Of a stretch of DNA of 64,000 nucleotides, positions 58,327 through 64,000 are shown piece after piece. Positions within the stretch are counted from its first letter, which is position 1. Every line of letters starts with the position of its first letter. The notes under the pieces are model-generated. The model was not told the origin of the DNA, made no database searches, and saw nothing but the letters and a program-made list of their open reading frames with translations. The translations under genes and the position numbers were made by a program. The stretch comes from Vanessa cardui. Lineage: Eukaryota > Arthropoda > Insecta > Lepidoptera > Nymphalidae. The stretch is from contig NC_061138.1 of assembly GCF_905220365.1 (NCBI RefSeq), positions 7,641,814-7,705,813 on the forward strand, given 5' to 3'.

Positions 58327-60513
58327 TAATATTATTTTATTCATGGTTAAAACAAAGCAAAAGTATCTACATTATTAGTTTTTTTTTTGTTATGTAGAAA
58401 AGTCTTTTAACATAGACAAGCATATTTCACTTTCTTTTAAACTTTTTCACGTGTATAGTAATACAGTATTTTCATGACTGTATTATGAATACAGGAAAAA
58501 GCAAGAGTGAAGATGATCATATTATGCATTTATTAAAACTATTATATTTAAAAGCATTTGGCATGTTAATTAGATGTAGCCATTGTATAGAAATATATTG
58601 TGATTTATATTAGATGTTATTATTTATTTATTTAAGACTATATAGTATTATATAAGATCTCAGCAGAGAATACAGTATTAGTTAATCTTATCACAAACAT
58701 TATCCTGATTTGTCTAAAAAAATAAAATATTATTTATTATTATGTAAGTTTGGAATTTTCATGTAAAATATACTGCTTTATTCTTTGTTCTGATATTAAT
58801 TACGAAACAAAAAAAGACTACTGAAATAAAAAAAAAAACGAAACAATTTTCTTAATGAAATAAATTATTATAACCCTGTTCCATAACATGTGCATGGTAT
58901 ATTTATTTCCATTAATATTCCTTATGTATATGTTTATTCAATAAAATAAAATTTTCCTCTTGGAATATATATGTAATATCTGTAGGTATATATGTAAATA
59001 TGTTGAATAGGCATACCCAGCTTGGGATAATTTATGCATTTAAAAAGTTAATTAGATAAAAACATATGAAAGTTTAAAAACAATAACATACCCACCAATA
59101 GAAATGAAATTGCCCTACTTAATAAATGTATTTGAAAAAAATATTACATTAATATTAGGCAACTGCCACATACCTTCTGCTATTATTGTATTTGTAGAAT
59201 TACGGGTAAACATGCTTTCGTTAAGACTTGAATGATATTTAATTTTGGATTATGGCATATAAAAAAATTTAAAGTTTCCGTCACGATGACCTTCTAGTTT
59301 GTGTGACGTTCCTAACAGCGTGTACTTAGTATGACCTTGTAGTACGATCAATAATGTGTATGGGAATGGATTAATTTTCTTAACGGCGTTTTATATTTAT
59401 TATTTATTTATTTTAATCTGTATTAATTAATTACGTTCCCCAAACCAAATGTCTTTACAATTTTTAGGTATCTTCGGTATTTCACACTATAATCTTACTT
59501 TTTTATATGAGATAATTGAAAGTTATAAAAAGACATAAAAGACAGAGGGAGCACTAATCTGCTTTTAAATAATCACATGTAAAGAATAAATAAATCTATA
59601 ATAATATTATGTAAAAGGACTCTGTGTCTGTCACGCTTTTACATCTTGCTTAATACCAAATATAATGAAATTTGGTATTAAGCAAGGCGGAAAACAGGCA
59701 GGCAAAAATTTGTTCACATAATACCATAATCGAATTAGTACAAGTTAATATAAGTATGTAGATTTTTGATCTCTACATTATTATGTTTTTGGATAGTAAT
59801 TTATATAATTCTCTGCATTATGGCAGCTATCAGTAAGTAAATATAAAACAGTATTATTTTTAGATTATTAAATTATGCAATTGTGATAACAAAGAGACTG
59901 CTAATTTTGAATCACAAAAAAATATTAATGGGTAAATAATAATCATCAAACAAAGCATATCAAAATTACTAAGTAAACATATGTTAGTAAAATTCTTTTG
60001 AAAAATATGTTCTAACTATAGTGCCTGATACTTTCACTGTTTGTCAGTTTTAGTTAGGTAGTTATTTTTATTAACAAAATGCTTACGATTAAAATACATT
60101 ACAAAATATTTTAATTAAATAAAATCCTTAACAGTTAACTTAAAATGGTTAGTAATTTGCTAAAAGTTAAATGTACAAAAAAGTCTAAAATTAGGATTTC
60201 ATTAAGATTTATTGTGGACCAGGATTCAAATTTAACTTATAAAAAATACACTATTACATAAGTACCAGGTAATTTTTATTAACAAACAAAAAAAAATGTT
60301 GATGCCTTAAAAACGAGGAAGTAAACAATTCTTCCATATAGGCAATACTTTAACAGCCACCAAAACAAACTTGTATATTTGTATATTTTATCACACCATT
60401 TTTATTTTAAAGCTTAAGGTTAAAAAGACCCAATATATTAAAATTATTCATTACCATAAATATTAAAACTACAATTAAAAGAGAAAAACAAAAACATTTA
60501 TATTTAAATATCT
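58327..60513. other. Intergenic stretch between convergent GDAP1 and FITM2
   Basis: Should hold the 3' untranslated regions of both genes. AATAAA occurs on the plus strand near 58720; TTTATT near 60399 gives a signal for FITM2 on the minus strand. No gene or clear repeat; a short perfect-looking inverted pair (ACCAAATATAATGAAATTTGGT) lies near 59650-59675. Confidence 0.4.
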
Positions 60514-61599
60514 CTATTTTGTGTCACTAGGTTCTACAGGTTCTTGGCCTTTGTTTATCGGCATTCCCATGAAGTGTTTGCCATTACTAATAATAGATCT
60601 TCTTCTTTGTGGTATATTTGCAGTAGCTGTTTTGTCTGAATTATATTTAAAAACTCCCTGACCTGGTAAGTTTGGAAGTATGTTAGGTATTGTGTACCAT
60701 ACTCTGTATGTTACAAACCATGTCAGTATTGCTATGATTCCACTAATAAATTTCTCAACCATAATGTGGTAATACAATATTGTTGAAACCAACATTACAT
60801 CCCATAATAGTTGAAAAAGAGCAATAACTATTAAAAATGCTCTTACATATGGAGTAAACTTTTCATATGAAGTTTTCAGAATATTTAAGTCATCAGTTTT
60901 GATATTTCTTAGTGGATTAACACTAGGTGACTTGTCATTAACACTTCGGTAATATTTCTCATCACGGATATAATCTTTAATTCTTTCCCAACCATTAATG
61001 GCTCTCGCTTCTTCTATTAAAATTAAACTTGAATAAATTAAAATAAAACAGTGACCTGATATATCAAATCCATTCCAAAAATGTCCATTTGCCAAACAAG
61101 TAACTTTATCATCAAATTGTTTTGAATTGCAGCGACCATATTTTCTTTCTATTATGTTAAATATTGTAGTCCATGTATACCAAAATACAGTAGCAATTAA
61201 TAGCCTTAATAAATGTCCTGTAAAGATGATCTTTCTTTTGCCGCAACATGTAGTATAAGAGGTCAAAAATACATATGGTACCGTCAGAAATAATGTCCAG
61301 AACCATCCAAGTTTTACAAAATATTGATTAAATATGTTATCGCTTCTCGAAAAATATGACTTTGGAAAAGTCAGAACATCAGCTACAAGAGATAATAAAA
61401 AGAGAGCTCCTAAATAAATAGCTATTTTTAAACCTGTGTCAAAAAATAACACTTTCTTACAAATGTGCACAATCATAAGTATTAGAATTTCTAATACAGA
61501 CGAGGCTTCTCGGATGGGCTTGGTACCTTTTGAATCTTGCGATTCATTTTGAACTTTAAAATTCATTCGAGTACTTTTGAAACTGGCTCTGCTTGTCAT
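60514..61599 (-). CDS. Fitm2: FITM2/FIT, fat storage-inducing transmembrane protein (intronless)
   Basis: A single open exon of 361 codons. FIT proteins sit in the endoplasmic reticulum membrane, act on lipid phosphates/acyl-CoA and are needed for lipid-droplet budding. Visible features: about six hydrophobic segments (for example IAIYLGALFLLSLVADVLTF, WFWTLFLTVPYVFLTSY); the conserved lumenal block NGHFWNGFDISGHCFILIYS (about residues 166-185) with the first catalytic His; and VSTILYYHIMVEKFISG (about 277) with the second His of the pair. The N-terminus is polar and cytosolic. It lacks introns, like YTHDC1. Convergent with GDAP1. Confidence 0.92.
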   Translation of the reverse strand: MTSRASFKSTRMNFKVQNESQDSKGTKPIREASSVLEILILMIVHICKKVLFFDTGLKIAIYLGALFLLSLVADVLTFPKSYFSRSDNIFNQYFVKLGWFWTLFLTVPYVFLTSYTTCCGKRKIIFTGHLLRLLIATVFWYTWTTIFNIIERKYGRCNSKQFDDKVTCLANGHFWNGFDISGHCFILIYSSLILIEEARAINGWERIKDYIRDEKYYRSVNDKSPSVNPLRNIKTDDLNILKTSYEKFTPYVRAFLIVIALFQLLWDVMLVSTILYYHIMVEKFISGIIAILTWFVTYRVWYTIPNILPNLPGQGVFKYNSDKTATANIPQRRRSIISNGKHFMGMPINKGQEPVEPSDTK

Positions 61600-62113
61600 G
61601 GTTTTAGAATAATTTTCATAACTATTTCATGAATCGTTTAGTGATTTCTATTTCTCGTTTCGATAAATCTGACAGAATGACAGATTAATACCTATGTGAC
61701 ATATGTGTTCTGATTTCTGACATATGTAAGAACAGAGTATATAAGACAATATTGATGTTACATTTATGAACCGACATCATAACATTAAGTGTATACCTAT
61801 TACGTTGATAATGATAGGTAATTAAAGATACCTCTGAGACTTCTTCAATGAAGAATTTTTATGATGTTGTTAATATTCTATTCAACGTAATGGTATTAAA
61901 ATATAAATCAAAATTAATCCATCACTGACCAATTTTTGAAATCCATCAATAAATTACTTAGAAATAGATTATTAAAGTTTACGAATTTCAGTAGGGAACG
62001 TCTGTAGTTTACGAATCGCCTGTGACGTCATTCGTCCTGTTCGATGTCACCGCAACCGCACCACGAATCATTCAAGTATCATAGTCTGCGGGTCACGTTC
62101 TTGCTTTGTTTTT

Positions 62114-62640
62114 TTACGTAATTTCTTCTATAGGTGGAAAATATATAAACTCTTTCATTCGGTGAGCTATTAAGGGAATAGTTTTATTAAATATTTTACT
62201 AACTGAGCTTTTACATGTATCAAAATCTATAGCCAGGCGCACAGAGGAATCGTCTAAGCGAATTTTCTTAAGTGATATTAGAAAGGTATCATTGCGATAT
62301 TGAGGCTTGATTATGACTGAGAAAGAACTAGTTGGTACTTGATGGAGAGTGCTTAAGTATATTCGTAAATGGTTTGGGAGCACTCATTTCCTGTATTTTT
62401 CGCACTGTTCCTTCTTACGAGTTTTAGCACTGCTTGATTTTTCTATGAACTTATGATGTGTACTTGAATTCCTTTGTTTCTCTTCTTATTTCTGATTCTG
62501 GAAATGTAATGGTCTCTGATAGCGGATCCTCTGTTTCGTCTGACTCCATGGCATCACACTGAATAATTTCAAAGCATTGAAAAGAAGGTGCAGGTGAAGG
62601 ACTTGAAGTCGTCGGTGTGGCTTTTTTTTGTTAAAAGACT
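62114..62640 (-). pseudogene. Transposase remnant, helix-turn-helix region of a DDE (Harbinger/THAP-associated) type
   Basis: On the minus strand 62383-62114 has FLISLKKIRLDDSSVRLAID then FDTCKSSVSKIFNKTIPLIA and FIYFPP, resembling the N-terminal helix-turn-helix of DDE_Tnp_4 transposases (SxSTVSRIF-like, ending FxPP). Upstream to about 62640 only fragments with stops are seen (SPAPSFQCFEIIQC, AMESDETEDPLSETITFPE). No DDE catalytic part is visible downstream. Degraded. Confidence 0.5.
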
Positions 62641-63339
62641 GTCATAAAATTGAATCCGAAGTATTATTTCATATGTTTCTCGACCTTTTAGCAGTCGAAT
62701 TTATGAGGATATATTTCGGTTTTAATTTGTAATGTTCCCCCAAGTAGTCGATATTTTACTAAATTTTCAGTGTCATTTTCAACCTGTAAATAAATTACAT
62801 TTTCACAGCACGTAAATAAATTTACATAAAATATATAGTTATTTTCTATAACTAAATCGGTTAATTCAAACTTACCTACTCGACGCCTACTCTACGACTC
62901 CATGGATATATTAATAATAGTCAAAATGATCTTCATGCACATATTTAGTGCTTTTAGGGCCAATTAAATCACGCTTCATTAATATGCACCAATTTTTTTT
63001 ATTGATATATTATTTGGTACACGAAAAAATATTTTATTGGGATTTTTAACTGCTGTGCTCTGACACATAGTTAATACAATACAATATTTGTAGGCTTTTT
63101 TTTAACCATCGGGTAATAAACAAAATCCGAATCGAACGATGTGAGCAACTACACAATTTCGTACGTACTCGGCGAACTCCCGCTGGGTCGTAGGTCAGAT
63201 GACGTCACAAGACGAAACGCCGCGTAAAACAAAATTATTCGAGCAACCGCAACTTCAAAGTCCCATAACTTACTTTTTCTTGAGATATTTTATCGATTAA
63301 AAATATTAATAATAAATTAATAAATATTCATAATAAATA

Positions 63340-64000
63340 ATGAGCTACTCCTCATTAATATGCCCATTAGCCAACAGGTTCGTCGTTTTCGAAAGAGTCT
63401 GTCGACATGCAGGGTATTACAAGAAGGCCTATGATTCCGTGCCGCATACATGGCTCTTGAGGGTGCTGGAGTTGTATAAATTAGATACAACTCTATGCAG
63501 TTTCTTGAGATCATGTATGGGGCAATGGCGGACAGTCCTTCGCTATCCAGGATTCATGGCAATGACGAACCGATAAGGATTGAGCGGGGAATATTCCAGG
63601 GCGATAGTTTGAGTTCATTGTGGTTTTGTTTAGCCTTGAACCCCCTAAGTACTCTATTGGAGAGTTCAAGGTTAGGCTATCGTTTGCGGAGAGGAGGTAA
63701 AGTAATATCCCACCTACTTTATATGGATGAATTAAAGCTCTTTGCAACTTCAGGTTCACAACAAATGGAGTTACTTAAGGTAACAGAAACTTTTAGTAAT
63801 TCTATTAGATTGGAATTTGGAGTTGACAAGTGCGCGGTTATGCATGTAAAGCGAAGAGAGATTATGGAATCTGACGGATTACAAATTTCAGATTCCATAA
63901 ACTTTAAATCACTGTCCGCAAATACTTGGGTATGTCGGAAGCGTTAGGCATCAATGTGGCCAACATGAAACAATCACTGCAGGAGCGTTTCTTTCGTCGC
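63340..64000 (+). pseudogene. R4/Dong-like non-LTR reverse transcriptase, runs off the right edge
   Basis: YYKKAYDSVPHTWLLRVLEL (about 63405-63465, motif A) is followed in another frame by ERGIFQGDSLSSLWFCLALN (63573-63640, motif B), SHLLYMDELKLFA (about 63710, motif C) and LEFGVDKCAVMHVKR. The YMDx box and FQGDSLSPLWF motif are characteristic of the R4/Dong clade. The frame shifts between motifs A and B, and the active site reads YMDE instead of YMDD, so the copy is dead. A short piece upstream of 63400 is not recognisable. Confidence 0.75.

Noticed and set aside
1..64000. CRISPR array, bacterial operon features, tRNA or rRNA genes
   Set aside because: None seen. The only tandem array has no spacers, and the tRNA-like boxes belong to a SINE with target duplications.

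Overview
The window is an A+T-rich animal nuclear segment. It is almost certainly lepidopteran, probably a butterfly: genes are split by GT-AG introns, the single-copy genes are insect-like, and the spaces between them hold repeats familiar from Lepidoptera (tRNA-derived SINEs, short hAT-like elements with 8-bp target duplications, R1- and R4-like non-LTR retrotransposon debris). Exon structures below were built by hand from splice sites and reading frame. Product names rest on protein-level resemblance recalled from known families, not on a database search.

Left part, 1-10.4 kb, gene dense: first exon of a DHRS4-like dehydrogenase (minus); USB1, the U6 snRNA 3' exonuclease (plus, 5 exons); a ZC3H3-type CCCH zinc-finger gene (plus, one exon) starting only 8 nt after the USB1 stop; and, convergent to it, ASPSCR1/TUG (minus, 8 exons) with a SINE and a hairpin in intron 4.

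10.7-24.6 kb is a transposon graveyard. It holds a non-autonomous LTR element with 247/248-bp LTRs and thirteen 43-bp tandem repeats, split by a 3.1-kb nested element with an 11-bp target duplication. Beyond it lie a region studded with TACGAC-like motifs that carries a nested hAT-type element, a non-LTR reverse-transcriptase pseudogene, an 856-bp inverted-repeat element, a SINE and another hAT-type element.

24.7-43.3 kb is dominated by an NMDA receptor subunit 2 gene (minus, 14 coding exons, 1104 codons, every junction in frame), preceded by about 9.6 kb without recognisable coding sequence and a GC-rich patch at 43.0-43.3 kb that may be its promoter or first exon.

44.4-52.1 kb is again mobile DNA: a hAT-type element, a SINE, a non-LTR pseudogene split by a 1.45-kb long-terminal-inverted-repeat element whose empty site can be read, and a second, frameshifted non-LTR pseudogene. 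The right part returns to compact genes: YTHDC1 (minus, intronless), GDAP1 (plus, 5 exons) and FITM2 (minus, intronless), followed by a transposase remnant and an R4/Dong-like reverse transcriptase running off the right edge.

The genes do not form one pathway. USB1, ZC3H3 and YTHDC1 all act on RNA, but only USB1 and ZC3H3 are adjacent in a way that suggests shared expression. I found no wholly new system; the strongest leads are the USB1-ZC3H3 8-nt junction, the altered pore and ligand positions in the NMDA receptor subunit, and several nested elements whose target duplications can be read exactly.
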